Source of the DNA: Selenomonas sp.
GTDB lineage: Bacteria; Bacillota; Negativicutes; Selenomonadales; Selenomonadaceae
Direction: 5' to 3'
NCBI RefSeq assembly: GCF_022771645.1
Contig: NZ_JALFCU010000025.1
Location: 1-40,241 of the forward strand
DNA: 40,241 nucleotides
Shown here: positions 15,704 to 22,753 of the stretch, piece after piece
Position numbering within the stretch: position 1 is the stretch's first letter
How the letters are laid out: every line of letters starts with the position of its first letter
Position numbers and translations under genes: made by a program
The notes under the pieces: generated by a model
The model's input: only the letters and a program-made list of their open reading frames with translations
Told to the model about the DNA's origin: nothing
Database searches by the model: none

Positions 15704-16354
15704 TCAGAGGCACGAACGGAACGGGATGTTCTGCGGATGCTCGAAGCAATCCTCGAAGCCGCGGCGATGATGGAAGTAGAGCTTGTCCTTGTCCTGCGGG
15801 TAGACGTAGCGGCCGCCGACCTGCCAGAAGAACGGATGGAACTTGTACTCGTTGCGGTCTTTCTTGAAATCGTAGAGCAGCTTGATTTCTTCGCAGTCGG
15901 CCTGGAAGTTCGTCCAGACGTCCCAATGGATGGGGATGACGACTTTGCACTGGAGGTTTTCCGCCATGCGGAGGATGTCCGTCGACGTCATCTTGTCCTG
16001 CATGCCGATCGGGTTCTCGCCGAACGAGCCGAACGCCACATCGACGTCGTAATCCTTGCCGTGCTTCGCGAAGTAGATGGAGAAATGGGAATCGCCGGAA
16101 TGATAGATGTTGCCGCCCGGCGTCTTCAGCAGATAGTTGACGGCTTTCTCGTCCATGTCCGTCGGGCACTTGCCGGTGAGCTCTTCGCGATCCGGGCCCG
16201 TCGAGTCCGTCGTGACGATGCACGTACGGTCGAAGCTGTCGAGGCAGATGATCTCCGTGTCCTTGATCTTGAAGGAATCACCCGGCTTCACGACGCGGCA
16301 GCGCTCTTCGGGAACGCCCCAGAAGCGTGCATAAACGTCTCGTTTATGACGCAA
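15704..16354 (-). pseudogene. ulaG: ulaG, L-ascorbate-6-phosphate lactonase, 5'-truncated
   Basis: These 216 codons match the C-terminal part of UlaG (E. coli UlaG is 354 residues): WGVPEERCRVVKPGDSFKIKDTEI, AVNYLLKTPGGNIYHSGDSHFS, FGENPIGMQDKMTSTDILRM, WTNFQADCEEI and RGFEDCF. About 140 N-terminal residues are absent, including the metal-binding HxHxDH motif of the metallo-beta-lactamase fold, so lactonase activity is not expected. There is no room for the missing part because the regulator gene starts at 16402 on the other strand. The frame opens with a TTG that lacks a well-placed ribosome binding site. Its first codons coincide with an operator-like inverted repeat. Confidence 0.85.
16330..16348. 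promoter_or_regulatory. Operator-like inverted repeat
   Basis: CATAAACG (16330-16337) and CGTTTATG (16341-16348) are perfect inverse copies separated by TCT. The site lies between the divergent DeoR-family gene and the ula-type operon and is a likely binding site for that regulator. It overlaps the start of the truncated ulaG frame. Confidence 0.6.
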
Positions 16355-16376
16355 CCCACCGAAATTATGACCGGCC

Positions 16377-16388
16377 TTCTATATAGAA
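16377..16388. promoter_or_regulatory. Perfect 12-bp palindrome in the divergent promoter region
   Basis: TTCTATATAGAA is a full palindrome lying 13 bp before the regulator ATG. It could be a second operator half or part of a promoter -10 region. On the minus strand CATAAT (16364-16369) is a possible -10 for the operon, but with a poor -35. Confidence 0.4.
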
Positions 16389-16401
16389 AGAAAGGAACTC
16401 C

Positions 16402-17196
16402 ATGAAAAGCAGCAAGAGCATCGTGCTGGCGCGCCAGCAGGCGATCCTCAAACTATTGAAGCAAGAACACCGCATCGACGTCGACACCGTCTCCGCGCGG
16501 CTCGGCGTCTCGCCGACGACCGTGCGCCGCGACCTCGCCATGTTCGAGGAGCAAAAGCTCGTGCGGCGCTTCCACGGCGGCGCCGAGCTCGTCGAGGGCA
16601 CGCTGAAGGAAGAGGACATCTTCCTCGGCGACGCGACGCTGCACAAGGACCTCGCGCAGAAAGAAGCGATCGCGCGCTACGCCGCTGGCCTCATCGCCGA
16701 TGGTGACACGATCTTCATGAACTCGAGCTCAACGACGCTGATGCTGCTCCGATACCTGCGCGGCAAGCACGTCATCGTCATGACGAACAACGGCTACGCC
16801 GTCAACATGCCGGCCGACGAGAACGTCAGCGTCATCCTCACGGGCGGCCAGCTCTATCACCGCCGCAAATCGCTCGTCGGCGAGTTCGCGCTGCATTCGC
16901 TCTCGAAGATCAACGCCGACAAGGCGTTCCTCGGCGTCGGCGGCATCAGCGTGAAGAACGGCATCACGACATCTGTCCTGCAAGAGACCGCTGTCAACGA
17001 AGCGATGATGCGCCGCTGCCAAGGCTCGTGCTACGTGCTCGCCGCGAACACGAAAATCGGCCGCGCCCACAACTTCATTTCCGGCACGATCGACCAGGTC
17101 AACACGCTCATCACGTGCAAAGGCGGCAACGCGCGCGAAATCGAAGACATGCGCGCGATCGGCGTCGATGTCGTGGAGTGCGAGGTGGAAAAATAA
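16402..17196 (+). CDS. ulaR: DeoR/GlpR-family transcriptional repressor (UlaR-like)
   Basis: This 264-residue protein has an N-terminal winged helix (residues 8-60: RQQAILKLLKQEHRIDVDTVSARLGVSPTTVRRDL, then VRRFHGGA, the DeoR family signature). A C-terminal sugar-phosphate-isomerase-like sensor domain follows (IADGDTIFMNSSSTT, VMTNNGYAVNM, FLGVGGIS). Such regulators respond to phosphorylated sugars; UlaR of E. coli senses L-ascorbate 6-phosphate. Divergent placement next to the ula-type operon supports that role. AAAGGAA lies upstream of the ATG. The protein appears intact although two catabolic genes of the operon are damaged. Confidence 0.9.
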   Translation: MKSSKSIVLARQQAILKLLKQEHRIDVDTVSARLGVSPTTVRRDLAMFEEQKLVRRFHGGAELVEGTLKEEDIFLGDATLHKDLAQKEAIARYAAGLIADGDTIFMNSSSTTLMLLRYLRGKHVIVMTNNGYAVNMPADENVSVILTGGQLYHRRKSLVGEFALHSLSKINADKAFLGVGGISVKNGITTSVLQETAVNEAMMRRCQGSCYVLAANTKIGRAHNFISGTIDQVNTLITCKGGNAREIEDMRAIGVDVVECEVEK

Positions 17197-17213
17197 GACG
17201 AACTACAGACAGC

Positions 17214-17246
17214 AAACGAGCTCTGGCCTGCGCCTGAGCTCGTTTT
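17214..17246 (+). terminator. Terminator between two convergent genes
   Basis: A 10-bp stem (17214-17223 with 17236-17245) with an inner GGC/GCC extension is followed by TTTTG. It serves the regulator gene and may also stop the metallophosphoesterase gene on the other strand. Confidence 0.8.
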
Positions 17247-17253
17247 GTCTCTG

Positions 17254-18555
17254 TTATTTTTTGAGCTGCACCGTGTCGATGACCGAGCCGTCCGGCTGAT
17301 AGCTCGCGATCTCGATGGCGTGCGCATCGCCGCGCAGCGTCATGTAGTTGTCGACCTCGGGCTGCGGGGCGACGAGCTCGTCGAGGGCGTGATCCTTCCA
17401 GAGACCTGGATAGCGGACGTTGCCGGCGACGCCCGTGAGGATGTAAAGGGGGCCAGACGCGTCGCGCTGGAAATCTCGGATGTGGCCGCGGTTGCGGTAG
17501 GTGTGGAGGTGCGCGGAGAGGACGATGTCGATGCCGTGCGCGTCAAAGAGCGGCATCCACGCGCGGCCGTCGTCACTGACCCCCTCGGTGCGACGCTCCG
17601 GGCGGCTTTGGAAGCTGTATTGCAGCGGGTCTTTGTGCATAAGCACGATGTTCCACGCGTTCCCCGCCGCGCGGCTTCGTGCGACGTCCTCCGCGAACCA
17701 CGCCTGCTGCTCGGCGAGCAGTCCCGGATGGAAGTCCTCCGTCTCGTCCTGCTGCGTGTTCAGCACGATGAAATGCGCGGGGCCGTAGTCAAACGAATAA
17801 TAGTAACGGCGAAATGGCTTGCTGCCCACCTCCGGCACGGCGAAGTGCGCGAGGTACGCCTTCGGCAGGCGCACCTTCCAATTCTGGTCGTATGTCTCAT
17901 GATTGCCCATGACGGGCGCGACGGGGATGTTCGCCGCGAGCGGCGCGACGGCGTCGAACCACGCGTCCCATTGCGTGTGGTCCTCGCCGTTGTCGACGAG
18001 ATCGCCCATGTTGATGAAGAAGTTTGCGTCGCTGTTGCGCTCGTAGGCCGCGCGCGCGAGATCCTGCCAGCCACTGTAGTCGTTCGACTGCGAGTCGGGG
18101 AACACGAGCGCGGAGAACGTCTTGCCGTCGTCGGCGCGAAGCGTCTGCCAGTCCCCCGCCCGCTCGCCGTCGCGCAGGCGGTATTCGTACGATGCGCCAG
18201 GCATTAGGTGATCGATCTTCGCGGTCTGGAGGAAATTCGACACGCCGTCGTCGCTGTACGGCTCGCTCGTGGCGGCGTAGCGCGTGATGCTTTCCGTACC
18301 GACGGCGCGGAGTTCGACGGCCGCGCCCTTCTGTGCGGCGGCCGACTGCCACATGATGGTGCGCGCCATCTTGTTGTCAGCCGCGACGATCTGACGGACG
18401 AACGAGGCATCAATGATGCCTCGCGCCTCACCCGTGACGCGCGTCGCGAGACGTGCAAGCTCGTTTTGCTTGTAATAGACGCCGCCCGCGCCGGCGACGA
18501 GCAGGGCGCTGCCAGCGAGCTTGAGGAACGTGCGGCGGGAAAGTTTTTTGGACAT
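17254..18555 (-). CDS. Tat-exported calcineurin-like metallophosphoesterase (purple acid phosphatase type)
   Basis: This 433-residue protein starts with a twin-arginine signal, MSKKLSRRTFLKLAGSALLV, without a lipobox Cys. An N-terminal fibronectin-like domain (about 50-135) precedes a metallophosphatase domain with MGDLVDNGED, VMGNHETYD, LMHKDP and SAHLHTYRNRG, which supply the two-metal site. Family members hydrolyse phosphomonoesters in the periplasm or at the cell surface. The ATG at 18555 is chosen for GGAGGGCG 5-6 nt upstream; the longer frame to 18588 would cross the promoter. Its promoter and ribosome binding site lie in the two arms of a 14-bp inverted repeat. Confidence 0.88.
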   Translation of the reverse strand: MSKKLSRRTFLKLAGSALLVAGAGGVYYKQNELARLATRVTGEARGIIDASFVRQIVAADNKMARTIMWQSAAAQKGAAVELRAVGTESITRYAATSEPYSDDGVSNFLQTAKIDHLMPGASYEYRLRDGERAGDWQTLRADDGKTFSALVFPDSQSNDYSGWQDLARAAYERNSDANFFINMGDLVDNGEDHTQWDAWFDAVAPLAANIPVAPVMGNHETYDQNWKVRLPKAYLAHFAVPEVGSKPFRRYYYSFDYGPAHFIVLNTQQDETEDFHPGLLAEQQAWFAEDVARSRAAGNAWNIVLMHKDPLQYSFQSRPERRTEGVSDDGRAWMPLFDAHGIDIVLSAHLHTYRNRGHIRDFQRDASGPLYILTGVAGNVRYPGLWKDHALDELVAPQPEVDNYMTLRGDAHAIEIASYQPDGSVIDTVQLKK

Positions 18556-18557
18556 GA

Positions 18558-18602
18558 AAGCGCCCTCCTTTGTAATTGCTCTTATCATAAAGGAGGGCGC
18601 TT
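18558..18602. promoter_or_regulatory. 14-bp perfect inverted repeat across promoter and ribosome binding site
   Basis: The arms 18558-18571 and 18589-18602 are perfect inverse copies separated by 17 nt. One arm contains the GGAGGG ribosome binding site of the metallophosphoesterase gene; the other fills the spacer between its -35 and -10. Because the outer arm is upstream of the predicted transcript start, pairing in the mRNA is not expected, so a DNA-level operator is more likely. Confidence 0.6.
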
Positions 18603-18612
18603 AAAAGTGCAA
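18584..18612 (-). promoter_or_regulatory. Promoter of the metallophosphoesterase gene
   Basis: On the minus strand TTGCAC (18607-18612), a 17-bp spacer and TATGAT (18584-18589). Confidence 0.75.
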
Positions 18613-18669
18613 ATGCTTCTTGTTAACGATTATTTATGCCCTGACGGCATGGATGCGAACTGACCTTTT

Positions 18670-18896
18670 ACAGCAGCCTCTCCCTCAGGGAGAGGTGCCG
18701 AGCGACAGCGAGGCGGAGCGGGTCGCTTGTAGTTTTGATGAATACGCAAGCATTTTGACACCGCCGGTGCGCGCAGACGCCCCAAACGTTTTGTGCGCGC
18801 ACCCGCGAAAAGCTACGCCGTACGAATTCATACAACGTACAGGGGACCCTTTCCACCGCTTCGCGGTCCCCCTTCCCCTGAGGGGAAGGCTGCTGT
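18670..18896. repeat. MITE-like element of about 227 bp with hairpin inverted ends
   Basis: The 26-nt left end (18670-18695) and the reverse complement of the right end (18871-18896) agree at 22 of 26 positions. The differences come in pairs that preserve an internal 9-bp stem in each end. The right half carries the words shared with other copies: GCACCCGCGAA, GTACGAATTCAT, ACGTACAGGGGACC, ACCGC-TTC-GCGGT. No gene is credible inside. The gap between the metallophosphoesterase promoter and the HybB-like stop holds nothing else. Confidence 0.65.
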
Positions 18897-18934
18897 ATTC
18901 GTAGCGTCCGGCAACAGATGCTTCTTTCGCTTGT

Positions 18935-20110
18935 TTACAGCAAATCCGTCTTCTGCAGGATATGATGCTGCGTCGCGCGTTCGTTGCCGAGGACGTTGAA
19001 GTTTTCGACGATGATGCCGTAGACGAGGCAGCCGGCCGAGACGAGGCCGATGGAGACGGCGAACTCGAAGACGGACGGGAAATAGTCGCCCGACTTGTAC
19101 ATGGCCGTGAACACGCAATTCAGGCGGTTCATGACGACGCCGAGCACGACGAGCCACGAATACGTCAGCACGCCCCATTTCTTGTACGCGAGCGGGCTGA
19201 AAATGATGGCGAGCGGAATGATGATGCCGCCGATCATCTCGACGAGGAACAGGTTGCTCTGCATCGTGCCGAGGAAGACGTAACTCCACTGGTCGTGCAT
19301 CGTGATGTCGACGATCTTCATGACGAGGTAGACGGCCATGATCGCGCCGCCGACGCGCGTGAGCTGGCGCATGATGTCGGGGTCGACCGTATGGCCGTAG
19401 TTGCGGCGCGCGAGGTCGCTCTCGACGCAGACCATGGCCGAGCCGACGAAGAACGACGAAATCAGGAAGTACAGCGGCAGAATCGGGCTCCACCACAGCG
19501 GGAACATCTTGCTTTTCGCGATGAGGAACAGGCCGCCGAGCGACGACTGGTGCATCATCGGGAAAATGAGGCCGATGATGACGAGCACGGGCAAAATTTT
19601 CAAGATGTACGGATGCAGCGACTTGAACATGCGCTCCGTGATGACCTCGTGGAACTCGAGCGTCAGAATCGTCGTGTAGATCGAGATGCACCAGAAGACC
19701 TCGAACAGCACGGACGTATAGCCCCACGACACGAACGGCCGCCAGAAGTGCGGCCAGAGGCCGATGTCGAGGAACAGCCCCGCCATGACGAGGATGTAGC
19801 CGAGGAGCGACGTGAGGAGCGCACTGCGCGCGACGACGCCGTATTTCTGCACTTTGAAGCCGCTGACGAGCAGCGCCGTCGAGTAGCCGCCGCCCGCGAG
19901 CGCGACGCCGCACAGCACGTCGAACGAAATCCAGAGCCCCCACGGCGTCTCATCCGTGAGGTGCGTGACGTACTGGAAGCCCGTCAAGAGGCGCGTGACG
20001 GCAACGGCGCCCATGAACGCGACAAGCGCCAGCAGCACGATGCGCGCCGGCGTGATCGTGAAGTCCCAGCCGAGGATGCGGTAGCAACGATAGGCATTCT
20101 TCATTTTCAT
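18935..20110 (-). CDS. hybB: HybB/NrfD-family quinone-reactive membrane subunit of the hydrogenase complex
   Basis: This 391-residue integral membrane protein has about 10 transmembrane helices and the HybB/NrfD/PsrC arrangement, including TPWGLWISFDVLCGVALAGGG, FHEVITERMFKSLHPYILKILPVLVI and MMHQSSLGGLFLI. This family moves electrons between an exported iron-sulfur subunit and menaquinone without haem. Its ATG overlaps the stop of the HybA-like gene (ATGA). Operon order is hydrogenase, HybA-like, HybB-like. In E. coli the partner is a [NiFe] enzyme; here the catalytic gene is an [FeFe]-hydrogenase. Confidence 0.92.
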   Translation of the reverse strand: MKMKNAYRCYRILGWDFTITPARIVLLALVAFMGAVAVTRLLTGFQYVTHLTDETPWGLWISFDVLCGVALAGGGYSTALLVSGFKVQKYGVVARSALLTSLLGYILVMAGLFLDIGLWPHFWRPFVSWGYTSVLFEVFWCISIYTTILTLEFHEVITERMFKSLHPYILKILPVLVIIGLIFPMMHQSSLGGLFLIAKSKMFPLWWSPILPLYFLISSFFVGSAMVCVESDLARRNYGHTVDPDIMRQLTRVGGAIMAVYLVMKIVDITMHDQWSYVFLGTMQSNLFLVEMIGGIIIPLAIIFSPLAYKKWGVLTYSWLVVLGVVMNRLNCVFTAMYKSGDYFPSVFEFAVSIGLVSAGCLVYGIIVENFNVLGNERATQHHILQKTDLL

Positions 20111-20937
20111 ATCATGCCATCCCCTTCCCCATGATTTCCCGTTTCCTTCGTTTCCTTTTCCGCCTGTGGCGGCGCAGGCTTGTCATTCTTGTGCTTCTTG
20201 TAGTAGCGCACGGAGATGGCCGCGAGGAACAGGCCCCAGGCGGCGGCGAGGAACGGGACTTTCGAAAGGTACGCGTGCGTGTAGACGGTCGGCGCGACCT
20301 CTTCGAAATCCGTTTTGAAACCGAGCTGGTCGAACGGCTGGTCGGCGATATAGAGCCACTGTGTGCCGCCGAGCTCCTTCTCACCGTAGACGTGGTTGAC
20401 GTAGCGGGGATCGCGATCGATGATCGCGTGCGCCTTCTTCAGCAGCTCGTCGCGGTCGCCGAACGTCAACGCGCCGGTCGGGCACGCACTGACGCACGCG
20501 GGCGCGTCGCCGGCCTTCAGACGGCCGACGCAGAGCTGGCACTTCGTGATGAGCGGCAGCGCTTCGTCCCATTGGTAGCGCGGGATCTCAAACGGGCACG
20601 CCAGCATGCAGTAGCGGCAGCCGACGCAGAGTTCCGGGATGTAGACGACGGCGTGCGTCTCCGGGTCGACGCGCAACGCTTTCGAGAAGCACGCCGATGC
20701 GCAAGACGGTTCGAGGCAGTGCATGCATTGTTTTTTGACGAAACGCGTATACCCTTTGCCATTCGGCGCGTCCACGCGCTTCCGCTGGATGGTGGTCCAA
20801 GTGTCGTCGTCAAGGTCTTTTTCTTCTTTTTGCTTGCGGCTCTTCGGCCGGTTATATGGCAGCTTGTTCCACAGCTTGCAGGCGACGGAACAGCTCTCGC
20901 ATCCGATGCATTTCGTGATGTCAACGAGGACAGCCAT
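20107..20937 (-). CDS. hybA: HybA/DmsB-like ferredoxin subunit with C-terminal membrane anchor
   Basis: This 276-residue protein has four [4Fe-4S] motifs: CIGCESCSVAC (10-20), CMHCLEPSCASAC, CVGCRYCMLACP, and CQLC...CVSACP. One transmembrane helix near the C terminus (LSKVPFLAAAWGLFLAAISV) is followed by a Lys/Glu-rich tail. It lacks a signal peptide, unlike E. coli HybA, so it would have to cross the membrane together with the Tat-signal-bearing hydrogenase, as DmsB does with DmsA. The ATG at 20937 has GGAGGGGG upstream. It starts 17 nt after the hydrogenase gene and links the H-cluster enzyme to HybB. Confidence 0.92.
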   Translation of the reverse strand: MAVLVDITKCIGCESCSVACKLWNKLPYNRPKSRKQKEEKDLDDDTWTTIQRKRVDAPNGKGYTRFVKKQCMHCLEPSCASACFSKALRVDPETHAVVYIPELCVGCRYCMLACPFEIPRYQWDEALPLITKCQLCVGRLKAGDAPACVSACPTGALTFGDRDELLKKAHAIIDRDPRYVNHVYGEKELGGTQWLYIADQPFDQLGFKTDFEEVAPTVYTHAYLSKVPFLAAAWGLFLAAISVRYYKKHKNDKPAPPQAEKETKETGNHGEGDGMI

Positions 20938-20954
20938 GATCGTTCCCCCTCCTG

Positions 20955-22496
20955 TCAAGCTTTCGGCGGCGTGTTCGCCGCGTGCTGCGTCTCGGCGTCA
21001 AAAATCTTGCCGCTCTTGTCGTTGAACGACGTGTGCAAGAATTTTTCTGCGCGTTCGCTGAGCGGTTTGCCGTAAAATTCCTTGTACACCGTCTGGATTT
21101 CGCCATTCTCGTGGCTCGAGCGGCGTTTCGCGCCGCGGTCTTCCTGATAGAGTGCCGCAATGCGCTTTTTGCGCATGTCTTCGCTCGACGCGAACTGGCT
21201 CTTCGGTTGGCCGCCGCCGCCGATGCAGCCGCCCGGGCAGGCCATGAACTCGATGAACTGCCAACGGGAGAGATCGCCTTTGCGGATTTGTTCCAAAATC
21301 TGGCGTCCGGCCGCCATGCCGTTGACGATGGCGACGCGTACCGTGCCGACGCCCGGCACGGTGGCCTGCGCTTCCTTCACGGCCGTCAGGCCGCGCACGG
21401 GCTGCCATTCGAGCAAGCCGTCCGGCGGCGCCTGATGCGTCGCGAAATAGTACAGCGAGCGCACGGAAGCCTCCGCGACGCCGCCCGTCGCGCCGAAGAT
21501 GCGGCCGGCGCCCGTGCTTTCGCCGAGGATGGAATCGTATTCCGCATTGTCGAGGTGTTCGAAGTCAATGCCTTTTTTCTTCAAGAGCTTCGCGAGCTCG
21601 CGCGTCGTCAGGACGAAATCGACGTCCTGCATGCCGTCGTGGCCGAGCTCCGGGCGTTTCGCCTCGCCCTTCTTCGCCGTGCATGGCATGATGGAGACGG
21701 AGACGATGTTCTTCGGATCGAGGCCTTTCTTCTCGGCGTAATACGATTTCACCGTCGCGCCCATCATCTCGGCCGGCGACTTGCACGTCGAGAGATGCTT
21801 CATGAGGTCGGGATAAAAGAGCTCGCAGAAGCGCACCCAGCCCGGGCAGCACGACGTGAAATGCGGCAACTCGTCCTGCTTCTGCGTCAGGCGCATGAGC
21901 GCCTCGCTCGCCTCCTCCATGATCGTCATGTCTGCCGACATACACGTATCGAAGACCGCATCAAAGCCGAGCGCCTTCAGCGCCGCGACCTGCTTGCCGC
22001 CGACGATCGAGCCCGGCTGCATGCCGAACTCCTCGCCGAGCGAGACCTTCGTCGCCGGCGCCGTCTGCACGACGACGAACTTCGTGTCGTCCGCGAGCGC
22101 TGCCTCGACCTGCTCGTCGGCCGGCCGCTCGTGGATCGCGCCCGTCGGACACCACATCGTGCACTGGCCGCAGCCGATGCAGGCCGTCTCGTCCTTCAGC
22201 GGCAGCGGATAGTAGCCGTGGACGCCGATGACATTGTGGCACGCCTCGATGCATTGTCCGCAGAGGATGCACTTCTCATCATCGCGCATGATGGACGGGT
22301 TGTGCGGCGAGATCGCGACGCGCCCCTTCAGGTGCGCGGGGAAATCGCCGCGGCCCTGGTACTGGTCCGGCATCCAGCCGTCGCCGCCCTCGTCCTTCGC
22401 CTCCGACGCACAGCCTGATGCGAGCACGCCGAGACCGAACAGGCTCGTCCCCGACGCCAGCTTCAGGAAATCCCTGCGCGAGATCTTCTGCGCCAT
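20955..22496 (-). CDS. hydA: Tat-exported [FeFe]-hydrogenase with fused small subunit
   Basis: This 513-residue enzyme begins with a Tat signal (SRRDFLK, 6-12) and a lipobox-like LASGC (25-29). Two [4Fe-4S] motifs follow (76-86 and 106-116: CILCGQCIEAC, CIGCGQCTMWCP). All three H-cluster motifs are present: TSCCPGW (214-220), MPCTAKKGE (270-278) and FMACPGGCIGGGGQP (417-431). The C terminus (about 443-490, ending with FLHTSF) is the iron hydrogenase small-subunit domain, which is a separate gene in Desulfovibrio. It should oxidise or form H2 on the outer face of the inner membrane, exchanging electrons with menaquinone through HybA/HybB-like partners. H-cluster maturases (HydEFG) are not in the window. 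The first reading-frame ATG has GGAAGG upstream. Confidence 0.95.
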   Translation of the reverse strand: MAQKISRRDFLKLASGTSLFGLGVLASGCASEAKDEGGDGWMPDQYQGRGDFPAHLKGRVAISPHNPSIMRDDEKCILCGQCIEACHNVIGVHGYYPLPLKDETACIGCGQCTMWCPTGAIHERPADEQVEAALADDTKFVVVQTAPATKVSLGEEFGMQPGSIVGGKQVAALKALGFDAVFDTCMSADMTIMEEASEALMRLTQKQDELPHFTSCCPGWVRFCELFYPDLMKHLSTCKSPAEMMGATVKSYYAEKKGLDPKNIVSVSIMPCTAKKGEAKRPELGHDGMQDVDFVLTTRELAKLLKKKGIDFEHLDNAEYDSILGESTGAGRIFGATGGVAEASVRSLYYFATHQAPPDGLLEWQPVRGLTAVKEAQATVPGVGTVRVAIVNGMAAGRQILEQIRKGDLSRWQFIEFMACPGGCIGGGGQPKSQFASSEDMRKKRIAALYQEDRGAKRRSSHENGEIQTVYKEFYGKPLSERAEKFLHTSFNDKSGKIFDAETQHAANTPPKA

Positions 22497-22557
22497 AGAA
22501 ATTCTTCCTTCCGTGATAAATTTATTTTATGATGACTGTGGGAGAAATAAATTATGT

Positions 22558-22574
22558 GAATTGCTTGACAATTC
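22558..22574. promoter_or_regulatory. Inverted repeat near the hydrogenase promoter
   Basis: GAATTG (22558-22563) and CAATTC (22569-22574) are perfect inverse halves with a 5-nt centre. It would lie just downstream of a start predicted near 22580, a position that suits a repressor. The regulator is unknown. Confidence 0.4.
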
Positions 22575-22586
22575 GTCTCGTTCTTT

Positions 22587-22592
22587 ATCATA
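22587..22592 (-). promoter_or_regulatory. Extended -10 promoter of the hydrogenase operon
   Basis: On the minus strand TATGAT is preceded by TGC. The -35 region is not consensus, which suggests dependence on an activator. The leader would be about 84 nt. Confidence 0.45.
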
Positions 22593-22753
22593 GCACAATC
22601 TATCGGGATATTTCCAGTCGAAAATATGGAATTTCGTCCGATTCTCGCAAAAACACGAAGAAACATCTTCTATTTTGTGAAGATGACAGGATTTTTCTTG
22701 GTGTTTGTCGAAATACAACGCAAGAAACGAATGAAGAAAGGAGCTGCGTTCCC

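Noticed and set aside
13707..15770. 687-codon open frame on the plus strand across the ascorbate PTS genes
   Set aside because: It is the antisense shadow of ulaA and ulaC, with an unnatural charged composition and no start signal.
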